64,000 bases of DNA from G942493375 sp942493375 (lineage in GTDB: Bacteria; Armatimonadota; UBA5829). Of this stretch, positions 25,307 through 33,366 are shown piece after piece. A program made the translations under genes and the position numbers. The DNA is taken from assembly GCA_942493375.1 (NCBI GenBank), contig OW818698.1, positions 3,534,001-3,598,000 on the forward strand, given 5' to 3'. The notes under the pieces were generated by a model. That model did no database searches, was not told the origin of the DNA, and saw only the letters and a program-made list of their open reading frames with translations. Each line of letters starts with the position of its first letter. The stretch's first letter is position 1.

Positions 25307-27856
25307 TTGAAACTTACCATTCCTGAACTTTCTCTGGTGGTCTTGATTGGGCCTTCGGGGTGTGGGAAATCTAGTTTTGCACGGGCGCATTTTAAGGAGA
25401 CTGAAGTCCTGTCTTCGGATTTTTGCCGGGGGTTGGTTTCTGATGATGAGAACTGCCAGTCGGCGACTAATGATGCGTTTGAGATACTGCATTTTATAGC
25501 GGCAAAGAGACTTGCGGCGGGGAAGCTGACTGTGGTGGATGCTACCAATGTTCAATCGGAGGCCCGGAGGCCTTTGGTTGCGCTTGCCCGGGAGTATCAC
25601 TGCCTGCCGGTGGCGATTGTCCTCAATATCGATGAGAAGATCTGTCACGAGCGCAATAAGCAGCGTACTGATCGTGATTTTGGACCTCACGTTATACGCC
25701 AGCAGAGCACGCAGCTGAAGAAATCCGTTAAATATCTGAAAAAGGAGGGATTCAGGCACGTTTTTGAGCTGAAATCCCCTGAACAGATAGCTGAGGTTGA
25801 GATCGAACGCCAGCCCCTTTGGAACAACAGGAAGGATGAGCACGGGCCGTTCGATATTATCGGGGATGTCCACGGGTGTTATGATGAGCTTCTGGCATTG
25901 CTGGAGGAGCTTGGGTATCAGGTGTCGGGGGATGTGGCAAAACACCCTGGCGGCCGCAAACTGGTGTTCCTGGGTGATGCAGTAGACCGTGGGCCGAAGA
26001 TAGTTGAAACCTTGAAGCTGGTGATGGGATCGGTGGAAGCGGGAACGGCGATGTGTGTTCCGGGCAACCACGATATTAAGCTTATGCGTAAGCTTGCAGG
26101 CAGGGACGTGCAGATTACTCACGGGTTGCAGGACTCGTTGACGCAGCTCGAGAGTCAGACTGATGAGTTCCGGGAGGGAGTCCATAAGTTCCTGGACAGC
26201 CTGGTCAGTCACTATGTGCTGGATGACGGTAAACTGGTGGTTGCGCATGCAGGGATGAAGGAAAAACTGCAGGGGCGTGGATCGGGTAGAGTCCGGGATT
26301 TTGCACTGTATGGTGAGACGACCGGTGAGACAGATGAATTTGGGCTGCCTGTGCGGTATAACTGGGCTGCGGAGTACAGGGGCAAGGCTGAGGTCGTCTA
26401 TGGTCATACTCCTGTGCCTGAAGCTGACTGGTTGAACAGGACAATAAATATCGATACAGGCTGCGTGTTCGGTGGCAACCTGACTGCTCTAAGGTATCCG
26501 GAGAAGGACATTGTGAGTGTGCCTGCGGCTTTCGTCTATGCTGAACCTGCCAAGCCCTTCGCGCCTAATGAAGAAGCCGCACTGACTGCTCAGCAGGAGC
26601 ACGATGATGTATTGGATATTGATGATGTTATAGGCAAACGCATTATTACGACCAGACTCAATCGAACAGTTACGATCCGGGAAGAGAATGCGACAGCTGC
26701 ACTGGAGATAATGAGCAGATGGGCAGCAAACCCGAAGTGGTTGATCTATCTGCCTCCCACTATGTCACCGTGTGCGACAAGCCGGAGACCTGATCTTTTG
26801 GAGCATCCTGACGAAGCGTTTTCATACTATTTGCAGGAAGGGATCTCTCATGTTGTGTGTGAGCAGAAGCATATGGGCTCCAGGGCTGTTGTTATTGTTT
26901 GCAAAGATGAGGAAACTGCCAGGAAGAGATTTGGAATAGCCGATGAAGGGATCGGGATCTGTTACACGCGCACAGGTAGACGGTTCTTCAATGAGCCGGA
27001 GCTTGAGACCCGGATGCTGGATATGGTGCGGACGGCTCTGGATGCTTCGGGTTTCTGGGAGGAGTTCAACACGGACTGGGTCTGCCTGGACTGTGAACTG
27101 ATGCCCTGGTCAGCTAAAGCTCAGATGCTTTTGAAACAGCAGTACTCAGCAGTTGGAGCATCATCGTGTGCTGCGATGGGAGAGTCTGTTGCCATCCTGG
27201 AACAAGCTTCTGCCAATGGAGCAGAGGTCGGTGAACTGCTGGCAAGGTTCAGTGCACGGAAAGAGATGGTCGGGCATTATGTAGAGGCTTATAGACAGTA
27301 CTGCTGGCCTGTGACGGATATATCAGACTACAAGCTGGCGCCGTTTCACATCCTGGCATCTGAGAATGAGGTCCATTCGAATAAAAACCATGTCTGGCAT
27401 ATGGACACTCTGGCGAATATCTGCAGAGCGCTGGACAATGGAAATTCTCTGTTGCTGGCGACCCCATATAAAGTAGTTGATGTCACTGATCCTGCCAGTC
27501 AGGAAGAAGGGGTCCGATGGTGGGAGGAACTGACCGGCTCAGGTGGTGAGGGAATGGTCGTCAAGCCATATGACTTCATCTGCAAAGGCCGGAAAGGGTT
27601 AAGCCAGCCGGCGGTCAAATGCAGAGGCAGGGAATACCTGAGGATAATCTACGGACCAGAATATACAGCTCCGGAGAACCTTGAAAGGCTCCGCTCAAGA
27701 GCCCTTGCCGGTAAACGCTCCCTGGCAGCCCGGGAGTTCGCCCTGGGAATAGAAGGCTTGGAACGCTTCACCAGAAAAGAACCCCTGCGCCGAGTCCACG
27801 AATGCGTATTCGGAGTATTGGCATTAGAAAGCGAACCTATGGACCCGCGGTTGTAG
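25307..27856 (+). CDS. pnkp: Polynucleotide kinase-phosphatase-ligase Pnkp (RNA repair)
   Basis: 849 residues, full length for bacterial Pnkp. Domain order: 5'-OH kinase with P-loop GPSGCGKS (15-22); 2',3'-phosphatase of the metallophosphoesterase type with GDVHG (186-190), GDAVDRG (223-229), GNHD (253-256) and 'YGHTP' (365-369); and a ligase-like adenylyltransferase with the nucleotidyl lysine in 'EQKHMGSRAV' (Lys521) and 'GGEGMVVKP' near 740. With Hen1 it heals and seals RNAs cut by ribotoxins. The start is TTG 25307 with GGAG 8 nt upstream. The G+C content is visibly higher than in the genes just before it, which may mark a separate history. A GGATCTG palindrome follows 6 nt after the stop. 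Confidence 0.97.
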   Translation: MKLTIPELSLVVLIGPSGCGKSSFARAHFKETEVLSSDFCRGLVSDDENCQSATNDAFEILHFIAAKRLAAGKLTVVDATNVQSEARRPLVALAREYHCLPVAIVLNIDEKICHERNKQRTDRDFGPHVIRQQSTQLKKSVKYLKKEGFRHVFELKSPEQIAEVEIERQPLWNNRKDEHGPFDIIGDVHGCYDELLALLEELGYQVSGDVAKHPGGRKLVFLGDAVDRGPKIVETLKLVMGSVEAGTAMCVPGNHDIKLMRKLAGRDVQITHGLQDSLTQLESQTDEFREGVHKFLDSLVSHYVLDDGKLVVAHAGMKEKLQGRGSGRVRDFALYGETTGETDEFGLPVRYNWAAEYRGKAEVVYGHTPVPEADWLNRTINIDTGCVFGGNLTALRYPEKDIVSVPAAFVYAEPAKPFAPNEEAALTAQQEHDDVLDIDDVIGKRIITTRLNRTVTIREENATAALEIMSRWAANPKWLIYLPPTMSPCATSRRPDLLEHPDEAFSYYLQEGISHVVCEQKHMGSRAVVIVCKDEETARKRFGIADEGIGICYTRTGRRFFNEPELETRMLDMVRTALDASGFWEEFNTDWVCLDCELMPWSAKAQMLLKQQYSAVGASSCAAMGESVAILEQASANGAEVGELLARFSARKEMVGHYVEAYRQYCWPVTDISDYKLAPFHILASENEVHSNKNHVWHMDTLANICRALDNGNSLLLATPYKVVDVTDPASQEEGVRWWEELTGSGGEGMVVKPYDFICKGRKGLSQPAVKCRGREYLRIIYGPEYTAPENLERLRSRALAGKRSLAAREFALGIEGLERFTRKEPLRRVHECVFGVLALESEPMDPRL

Positions 27857-27861
27857 CCACG

Positions 27862-27946
27862 TGTCATCCTGAGCGCAGCGAAGGATCTGCTGTTGAACGT
27901 TTGGTGTAGGTTTGGAAAAGCAGATCCTTCATTCTTAAGGATGACA
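27862..27946. repeat. GGATCTG palindromic repeat, copy 3
   Basis: The left arm TGTCATCCTGAGCGCAGCG with AAGGATCTGC (27862-27890) faces GCAGATCCTTC and AAGGATGACA (27920-27946). It starts 6 nt after the pnkp stop. The CCTGAGCGCAGCGAAGGATCT wording is a widespread intergenic repeat type in bacteria. Confidence 0.9.
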
Positions 27947-27963
27947 GAGTTGAGTGCGTAGAT

Positions 27964-28290
27964 ATGGCAGACAAGATCACTACAGATGAAGCAATAGGAA
28001 TAATGGTCGAACGGATTACTAGCTTGTTCAATCCGGATCAGATAATCTTATTTGGTTCGCAAGCACGAGGAGATGCTGGTGTGGATAGCGACATTGATCT
28101 CCTTGTTGTTATGCCATCCTGCGAAAACCGTAAGGTTATTACGATCTCCATAATGAAATCTCTGTCCGATTTACTGGTCAGTAAGGATATAGTTGTGACA
28201 ACTTCCTCGGAAATAGAAACCCGTGGAAGACTGGTTAATTCTGTTTTGTATACAGCACTGCATGAAGGACGAGTTCTTTATGCCAGATGA
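27964..28290 (+). CDS. Minimal nucleotidyltransferase (MNT/MntA-like)
   Basis: 108 residues. A compact Pol-beta-fold nucleotidyltransferase with GSQARGD (31-37) and SDIDLLVV (42-49), so the catalytic GSxxRG and DxD are present. MNT proteins usually form toxin-antitoxin pairs with a HEPN ribonuclease, where MNT adenylylates and silences HEPN. Here no HEPN gene adjoins: on the downstream side only a 20-codon frame (ATG 28287) overlaps its stop, and the next gene is convergent. It is either an orphan antitoxin or acts on a distant partner. It lies just past repeat copy 3, next to the RNA repair locus. Confidence 0.85.
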   Translation: MADKITTDEAIGIMVERITSLFNPDQIILFGSQARGDAGVDSDIDLLVVMPSCENRKVITISIMKSLSDLLVSKDIVVTTSSEIETRGRLVNSVLYTALHEGRVLYAR

Positions 28291-28296
28291 GTAGAG

Positions 28297-29382
28297 TTAA
28301 TGCACTGCAAATGGTGGTTCGACGTCATACTGTCCGTTTTCACACCTGACTGGATATAGAATTAGCCAGCGCATTGGAAAAGCGTAGATGTATCCTTGAA
28401 TAATGGAAAATAGTGGAACTAAAAAATACTGTGTGCTATTTGTGAACTCTATCCCTGGATTTGCAAGAGTCTGGGTTATTGCTAGAGCTAGGATAACGTG
28501 CTTCATCATATTAAGTTTTCCCTTACGTGATGATGCTCGAGTGACTAATACGATCATTATTACTGCAATTAGTGTATCAATACCTGCTTGGTAGAGTCTA
28601 TCTGAGGGGCTAGCAAATGCAGAGAAAGATAGCAGAAACACTGATGCTTGTATGGCATTTCCATATTTATGGAACTCAAAAATGCATCGTGAAAACATTA
28701 TTCCCAGTATGACAAAGATTATTAAAGCCGGGAATATACAGCATGTCTTTATAAAGAAACTTGTATCTACTACAATGAAATATGTGCATATACAGCACAT
28801 AATTGATAGTAGTGCTGTTATCTTGAACCACTTGCGATATCGATAAGATGCTATAAATGAAATCACTAAAAAGCTAACAACCATGAACGTTGGATATGTG
28901 ATATGGGCATATTTATTGGATGATTTAGTTATCCCAAAAATACTGGTGCCGATGGCACCAAGACAAACAATTGCTAGCAGCAAACACGGAGCAAGCCATA
29001 CAGGGCGCCTATCCTTTACCAGTTCGCGAACACTCAAAATTGAAGCTACTATACCAATAATGATTATACCGATGAGTCGGATGTGCCCAGCCTTTGGTAG
29101 TAGCATGAGCAGAAATGACGCCAGGAACGGCAATGCCGCAAATATAGCGGTTTTCCAGCTTGCGGTGTTGTATTCGGCGTTGATTCTCAGGGCCACATCT
29201 TCCGGAGTACCCATTCTGATTTCGGCTTGAGATCTGGCTTCATCTGCGGGTATGCCTTGTTCGATGAGCTCATCTGTTGTTAAAGCAATATGCGACTCGA
29301 GCTCCTTTATTACTTCTGATTTCTGTTTTGGGGCTAGATCCAGAAGTTTTGCTACTTTCTCCAGATAAGTTACACCGAACAT
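28297..29382 (-). CDS. HAAS-domain multi-pass membrane protein
   Basis: 361 residues. The N-terminal ~65 residues ('YLEKVAKLLDLAPKQKSEVIKELESHIALTTDELIEQGIPADEARSQAEIRMGTPEDVALRIN') match the HAAS signalling/permease-prefix helical domain, which is followed here by about nine hydrophobic segments (80-340). HAAS proteins are often encoded beside PadR regulators and are thought to pass signals to or from membrane processes. It begins one base after the padR stop, so the two are co-translated from one message. It converges on the MNT gene with a 6-nt gap. Confidence 0.8.
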   Translation of the reverse strand: MFGVTYLEKVAKLLDLAPKQKSEVIKELESHIALTTDELIEQGIPADEARSQAEIRMGTPEDVALRINAEYNTASWKTAIFAALPFLASFLLMLLPKAGHIRLIGIIIIGIVASILSVRELVKDRRPVWLAPCLLLAIVCLGAIGTSIFGITKSSNKYAHITYPTFMVVSFLVISFIASYRYRKWFKITALLSIMCCICTYFIVVDTSFFIKTCCIFPALIIFVILGIMFSRCIFEFHKYGNAIQASVFLLSFSAFASPSDRLYQAGIDTLIAVIMIVLVTRASSRKGKLNMMKHVILALAITQTLANPGIEFTNSTQYFLVPLFSIIQGYIYAFPMRWLILYPVRCENGQYDVEPPFAVH

Positions 29383-29383
29383 A

Positions 29384-29722
29384 TTATGCTCCTGCTGCCT
29401 GGTCGATGATGTGGTTCATGTTTATTTGAAACTTATGCCACTCTGTCTGCAATCGCTTGAGCTCTCCATTACCTTTTGTAGTGATCTGGTACATTTTGCG
29501 TTCTCTGGCACCGGCAGTTGTTTCCCAGTAGCCCGCTATCAGACCGTCTTCCTCCAGGCGGTGCAGATGAGGGTAGAGAGTGCCTTCCCGCATCTGGAAA
29601 TAGCTCTCACTCATAGAGTCCAGTTCTTTGACTATCCCATAACCATGTGAAGGTCCTTTGGCCAGACAGGACAAGATCAATACAGTGGCATTTCCTTTTA
29701 ATAATTCAGTAGGAGCAGACAT
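29384..29722 (-). CDS. PadR-family transcriptional regulator
   Basis: 112 residues from ATG 29722, which has AGAGG 8 nt upstream; the frame is open further 5' but that extension lacks family similarity. The winged-helix PadR core is clear: 'LLKGNATVLILSCLAKGPSHGYGIVKEL' (about 6-33), 'FQMREGTLYPHLHRLEEDGLI' (45-65) and the wing 'GARERKMYQITTKGNGELK'. It probably represses its own operon, including the HAAS membrane gene, and responds to an unknown ligand or stress. The C-terminal dimerisation helix is short, as in subfamily 1 or 2 members. Confidence 0.9.
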   Translation of the reverse strand: MSAPTELLKGNATVLILSCLAKGPSHGYGIVKELDSMSESYFQMREGTLYPHLHRLEEDGLIAGYWETTAGARERKMYQITTKGNGELKRLQTEWHKFQINMNHIIDQAAGA

Positions 29723-29924
29723 GATAAGCCTCTTGATTCTTTGCATAGGTATAAGAGGTATTATACCATGAGATTTGTGTTTGTGAAGCAATATTAAGCA
29801 TATTTTTCTATTAAGGATTATTCGCGTTCATTCGCGGTTAATCCAATTCATTCTTTCTGCAGAAGTTTACACCACCCCTGTGAGCGCATATAATGAGTCC
29901 AATGACTTTTGGAGGAAATTACGG

Positions 29925-31757
29925 ATGAGGTGGTTCTTTACGTTTTTTGCACTTTGTGTCTGCTTTCTGGTGATGGCACCTTCGGCTTTTGGGCAGGTTA
30001 ATATCGGGGGAGTGGTCTATGATTATGTGGATCCCGGTCCTGCATTTACTGAGCGGGTCCGTCCTGCACCGGACTGGCAGGCTCCGCAACCTACTCAGGT
30101 TGAGTCTGAAGCCGGATTGCTTGCTTATGTGACATCCGATCCCGGTTACTATAAGCCTGACAGCCGCCCGAGAGTCAACGAGCATGCCCAGCAGTTGTCT
30201 ACATTCCTGACACCTGGTGAGGAACGAGCTGTATGGTTCGGAGTATCGGCTCTGACGGATATTAGCAGTCTCAGTGTGAGCGTAAAGGGCAAAAACATTC
30301 CTGTTAAGGTTGATGTGAAGACAATACACTTTTGGCCGCAGCGCACTGGCTGGGGTTCTCGCCAGTGGTATATGACTCCGGAACTGCTTTTGGCCTGTAA
30401 AGATGGAAAACGCATGATACCTACCCAGCGCGGTATCCTGCAGGAACAGCAGTTCGATCTGAAGTCCGGCAACACAGCGGGATTCTGGTTGACTCTGAGT
30501 GCAGCTAAGAATGCTAAACCGGGTACATATAACGCTTCCGTTACTGTTCAGGGAAGCGGTAGAACAGCTTTGAAACTGCCTCTGGGTATAGAAATCCTCC
30601 CATTTAAGCTGAAGCAGCCTAAGCACAACAGATGGCTACTGTATGCTGACGAAGCCAGATGGAAATCAATGTCCGATGCTCAGGTCTTGAAAGAGCTCGG
30701 AGATTTTCGAAGTCATGGTTTTGTAGGTCTGGTGGAGTTAACACTGGGAACAGTCGATCTTACCCCTTTAAAGTCTGGTGGGGAGCTAAAATTCGACGCT
30801 AAATACTATAGACATATAACAGCCCTCTGCCGCAAAGCAGGCCTGCCTGGTCCTCATGTTATCAACCTTGGTGGTACTCCTGAGCGTGTTGCAGATGCTC
30901 TTGGTCTCAAAGTTGATCTCAAGAATGGTGACTGGCCTGCTGAAGTGAAAAAGGGTGTTGAGGCAGTTGCCCGGGCGGCTCGTAAAGCAACCAAGCATGA
31001 TGCTCCCTGGTACTATTATGGAGTAGATGAACCATCCGGTGACAACACTTATGCAATCCAGGACTACCAGTGCTGGTGTGCTGCAGGCGCTGATACATAT
31101 GCAACAGTTATTTCCGGTGAGTTCCTGAGCAAGTCTGCTAACTATATCAGCTCTCCGTGTTTTGTGGCTCCAATGATTACCAACCAGGCAACTTCAGACC
31201 ATTCCCGTGAGCTTTGCGAAAAAGCCGGAGCTGAATATACGTGGTATGGGACAGGCTGCTATGTGAACGCATTCCCTCAGGAACAGTATATGTACCACAA
31301 CCGCTATGGAGCCGGGTTCTATTTCTGGAAAACCGGGGCTATAAATGCTGTGGCCTGGACATTCTGCAGACCACACGAGGATGTATTCAATGATTTCGAT
31401 GGTTCTATTGCTAATCAATGGGAACCTAAGGAACAGGTAATAGCTTATCCTCATTTCCTCAAACCGGATGATTGGAGCACTTACCAGGGAGCAATTCCTA
31501 CGATTGCATGGGAATCTCACAGAGAAGGCTGCAATGACTACAAGTATATTTACACGCTGTCATCTCTGATATCCGAAAAAGAGCGCAGCAGGAGTATATC
31601 CAAACAGGCTGCAAAAGATGCCAGGACTAAGCTTGCACAGATAGTCAACGATGTGCCGTGGGCCAATCTATGGGCCGATGTAGCATTCGATCCCTCAAAA
31701 CTGCTGCAGGCAAGAAAATCTGTTGCGGACATGATTGTGGAACTCAACAAGAAATAG
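29925..31757 (+). CDS. Exported GH123/DUF4091-like protein
   Basis: 610 residues from ATG 29925, which has GGAGG 9 nt upstream. The signal peptide runs to about residue 24 ('VMAPSAFGQ'). A beta-sandwich N-terminal region (about 40-235) with 'GTYNASVTVQGSGRTALKLPLGIEILPF' precedes a TIM-barrel-like domain with 'YYYGVDEPSG', whose Asp-Glu pair sits where GH123 enzymes have their catalytic pair. The end 'PTIAWESHREGCNDYKYIYTLSSLI' resembles the DUF4091 C-terminal signature. It is likely an extracytoplasmic glycosidase; the substrate is unknown. It is followed by a clear terminator. Confidence 0.7.
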   Translation: MRWFFTFFALCVCFLVMAPSAFGQVNIGGVVYDYVDPGPAFTERVRPAPDWQAPQPTQVESEAGLLAYVTSDPGYYKPDSRPRVNEHAQQLSTFLTPGEERAVWFGVSALTDISSLSVSVKGKNIPVKVDVKTIHFWPQRTGWGSRQWYMTPELLLACKDGKRMIPTQRGILQEQQFDLKSGNTAGFWLTLSAAKNAKPGTYNASVTVQGSGRTALKLPLGIEILPFKLKQPKHNRWLLYADEARWKSMSDAQVLKELGDFRSHGFVGLVELTLGTVDLTPLKSGGELKFDAKYYRHITALCRKAGLPGPHVINLGGTPERVADALGLKVDLKNGDWPAEVKKGVEAVARAARKATKHDAPWYYYGVDEPSGDNTYAIQDYQCWCAAGADTYATVISGEFLSKSANYISSPCFVAPMITNQATSDHSRELCEKAGAEYTWYGTGCYVNAFPQEQYMYHNRYGAGFYFWKTGAINAVAWTFCRPHEDVFNDFDGSIANQWEPKEQVIAYPHFLKPDDWSTYQGAIPTIAWESHREGCNDYKYIYTLSSLISEKERSRSISKQAAKDARTKLAQIVNDVPWANLWADVAFDPSKLLQARKSVADMIVELNKK

Positions 31758-31773
31758 GGTAATCGCTTAGTAA

Positions 31774-31829
31774 TAAAGTCGGGCTGGTTGTTGCACGTTA
31801 TATGCGTAACAACCAGCCCGGCTTTATAT
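31774..31829 (+). terminator. Long terminator hairpin
   Basis: AAAGTCGGGCTGGTTGTT (31775-31792) faces AACAACCAGCCCGGCTTT (31808-31825), about 17 bp with one mismatch, followed by an AT-rich tail. It may serve both converging directions. Confidence 0.8.
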
Positions 31830-31848
31830 ATTTAAGTAAATATTAGAA

Positions 31849-32163
31849 TCAGAATTCTGCTGGAGCCTGTGGTTGTTGATATGTGGCTTCATATGTAGCT
31901 TTTGGAAGAGCCAGATTAGCCTTCAGACCGTTAATTATTCTCCAAAGTGCCCAGGCATGGATTGCTATGGGTATGGCAAATGTACCAGCGGCTTCCCTGA
32001 ATAGTATAATGACGACAATCATTAGCAGAGCATCCAGTCCATAGATAACTATCCCCGTAATGAACGGCCAATTCTGTTTTTTGCCAGAAAAATAGCCAAT
32101 CATCGCATATAAAGCAATAACAAACAAGTTTATGCTTATTAAAATTGCTTTTATTCCTGCCAT
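31849..32163 (-). pseudogene. Truncated small membrane protein, 5' end lost at IS66 remnant junction
   Basis: 104 codons from an ATG right at the junction. Three hydrophobic segments ('ISINLFVIALYAMIGYF', 'FITGIVIYGLDALLMIVVIILF', 'AIPIAIHAWALWRIING') and a Gln/Pro-rich tail make a plausible C-terminal part of a small membrane protein of a type common in Planctomycetota and Armatimonadota, where a longer N-terminus is usual. The reading frame meets the IS66 remnant immediately upstream, with no ribosome site, so the original N-terminus was probably deleted. Expression from the fused frame cannot be excluded. Confidence 0.55.
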
Positions 32164-32165
32164 TT

Positions 32166-33141
32166 TTGGATCTTGTCACTTTTGCTCGACGATACACATC
32201 ATATATGGCATCCACCCAAGCTACCACAGAGGTATCGCCAGTATGTTTATCAACAAGAGCATCCAGATCACGCAGAAAATGAACCCAACACCGTTGCTTA
32301 ACGCCATCATAGGTATTGTAAGCACTGTAGAAATCACTCACCAGTGTTCCAATAAACTCGTCACCGAGTACCTCTTTTACAACGCTCGATGCACGGCTGT
32401 GACGGTAGACGAAATAGCGCTCTTGCGGAGTTGAGAAACTCCACACATAGCCATTGGCTCCATCCTCTCTCCAACCAGTCTCGTCACCATGAACTACTGG
32501 AGAACCGCGAACCTTATTCAATATATTCGCGTATTCATCCTTGCCCATTCGAGCAACTTCGTGTAAGAGTTCGCAAATCTCTCCTTTGACACTTCGAAAC
32601 CGTAAAGATAACTCAGCAATTGCCTTATTAAGTTCACAGGAACTCAACAAACAATCTTGAGATCAGCAATGAGGCTCATAAGAGATATACCTGTTGATTT
32701 CTTGCCTATTACAATGTCACTGATTACACCAGATGCATCAGGAGTAAATCGTTTATAGCACACTCCACAATATCTTTCAACAAAACAGTGGTCTGTCACT
32801 GTTACGGGTGTTTTAGAGATATCAAGGACTTGATGACGTGACTTAACTGTTCCACCACTCAGATTTCTACCGCAGTCTGGACAAGTATCAAAAGCATAAT
32901 AGACCACTTCGGTAGGCGGTAGTCTTTTTCGAGCAAACGACTGGCTGCGTTTCTTACGAGATCCTTTTTCCTTTTTGGGGATATTAGCCTTTACCCAATC
33001 CGGTTTGGATTTAGGACCATTAAGCTTCGAGATCTGTTCCTCAAGCTCAGATATGCGTTCAGCCTGAACCTGCACAGTCTCATGCAGCTTCAGAACAAGC
33101 TCTACCAGTTCTTCTCTTGTTAGTTCATCTAGTCCACTCAC
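32166..33141 (-). pseudogene. Decayed IS66 transposase (tnpC remnant)
   Basis: The N-terminal part (33141-32644, about 165 codons) has the leucine-rich coiled coil, basic linker and both zinc motifs (CPDC, CGVC) and ends out of frame after 'LMSLIADL'. The next frame (32650 onward) continues with 'GEICELLHEVAR', 'HGDETGWREDG', 'VSDFYSAY' and 'QRCWVHFLRDL', then stops matching after 'IYDVYRRAK' near 32166. The last third, including the catalytic Glu, is missing. So there is one frameshift and one C-terminal deletion. It is clearly related to, but well diverged from, the intact element at 5669-7166. Confidence 0.9.
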
Positions 33142-33245
33142 ACATACTACTTAGACATTCACCTCACGAATACATGCATCAAAACCATGATATTTACAAG
33201 TTATATTCGTCATAAATTCTGCTAGCCTTAAAATACACGGAAAAC

Positions 33246-33256
33246 TGAACTCTTGC
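33246..33256 (-). mobile_element. Possible surviving left end of the decayed IS66 copy
   Basis: On the minus strand GCAAGAGTTCA reads inward from 33256; the intact element's left end is GTAAGAGTTCA. It lies 115 bp before the tnpC remnant start, close to the 96 bp in the intact copy. Confidence 0.5.
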
Positions 33257-33288
33257 CAAACTAACCCGCATAATTCCATTATGGTATT

Positions 33289-33304
33289 TGCTTCACGTGA
33301 AACA
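33289..33304. other. parS-like site (one mismatch)
   Basis: TGCTTCACGTGAAACA differs from the parS consensus TGTTTCACGTGAAACA at one position. It lies upstream of the gene at 33367, 11.8 kb from the perfect site in parB. Confidence 0.75.
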
Positions 33305-33366
33305 TTGGACACGACTGGCCATATAAGCTACACTGAACAAAATGCAGTATTAGAAGGGATTACACA

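Noticed and set aside
25247..26407. 386-codon minus-strand open frame
   Set aside because: It is antisense to pnkp, whose motifs are all present on the plus strand. Its sequence is low-complexity His/Pro/Arg-rich, typical of a G+C-rich shadow frame.
28287..28349. 20-codon frame overlapping the MNT stop as a HEPN gene
   Set aside because: It is far too short for a HEPN protein and has no RxxxxH motif; noted only as a possible remnant.
31931..32650. A 239-codon frame that looks like one protein
   Set aside because: The first two thirds are an IS66 transposase fragment and the last ~70 codons are out-of-frame sequence of the neighbouring membrane gene, so it is a chimera and not a real gene.
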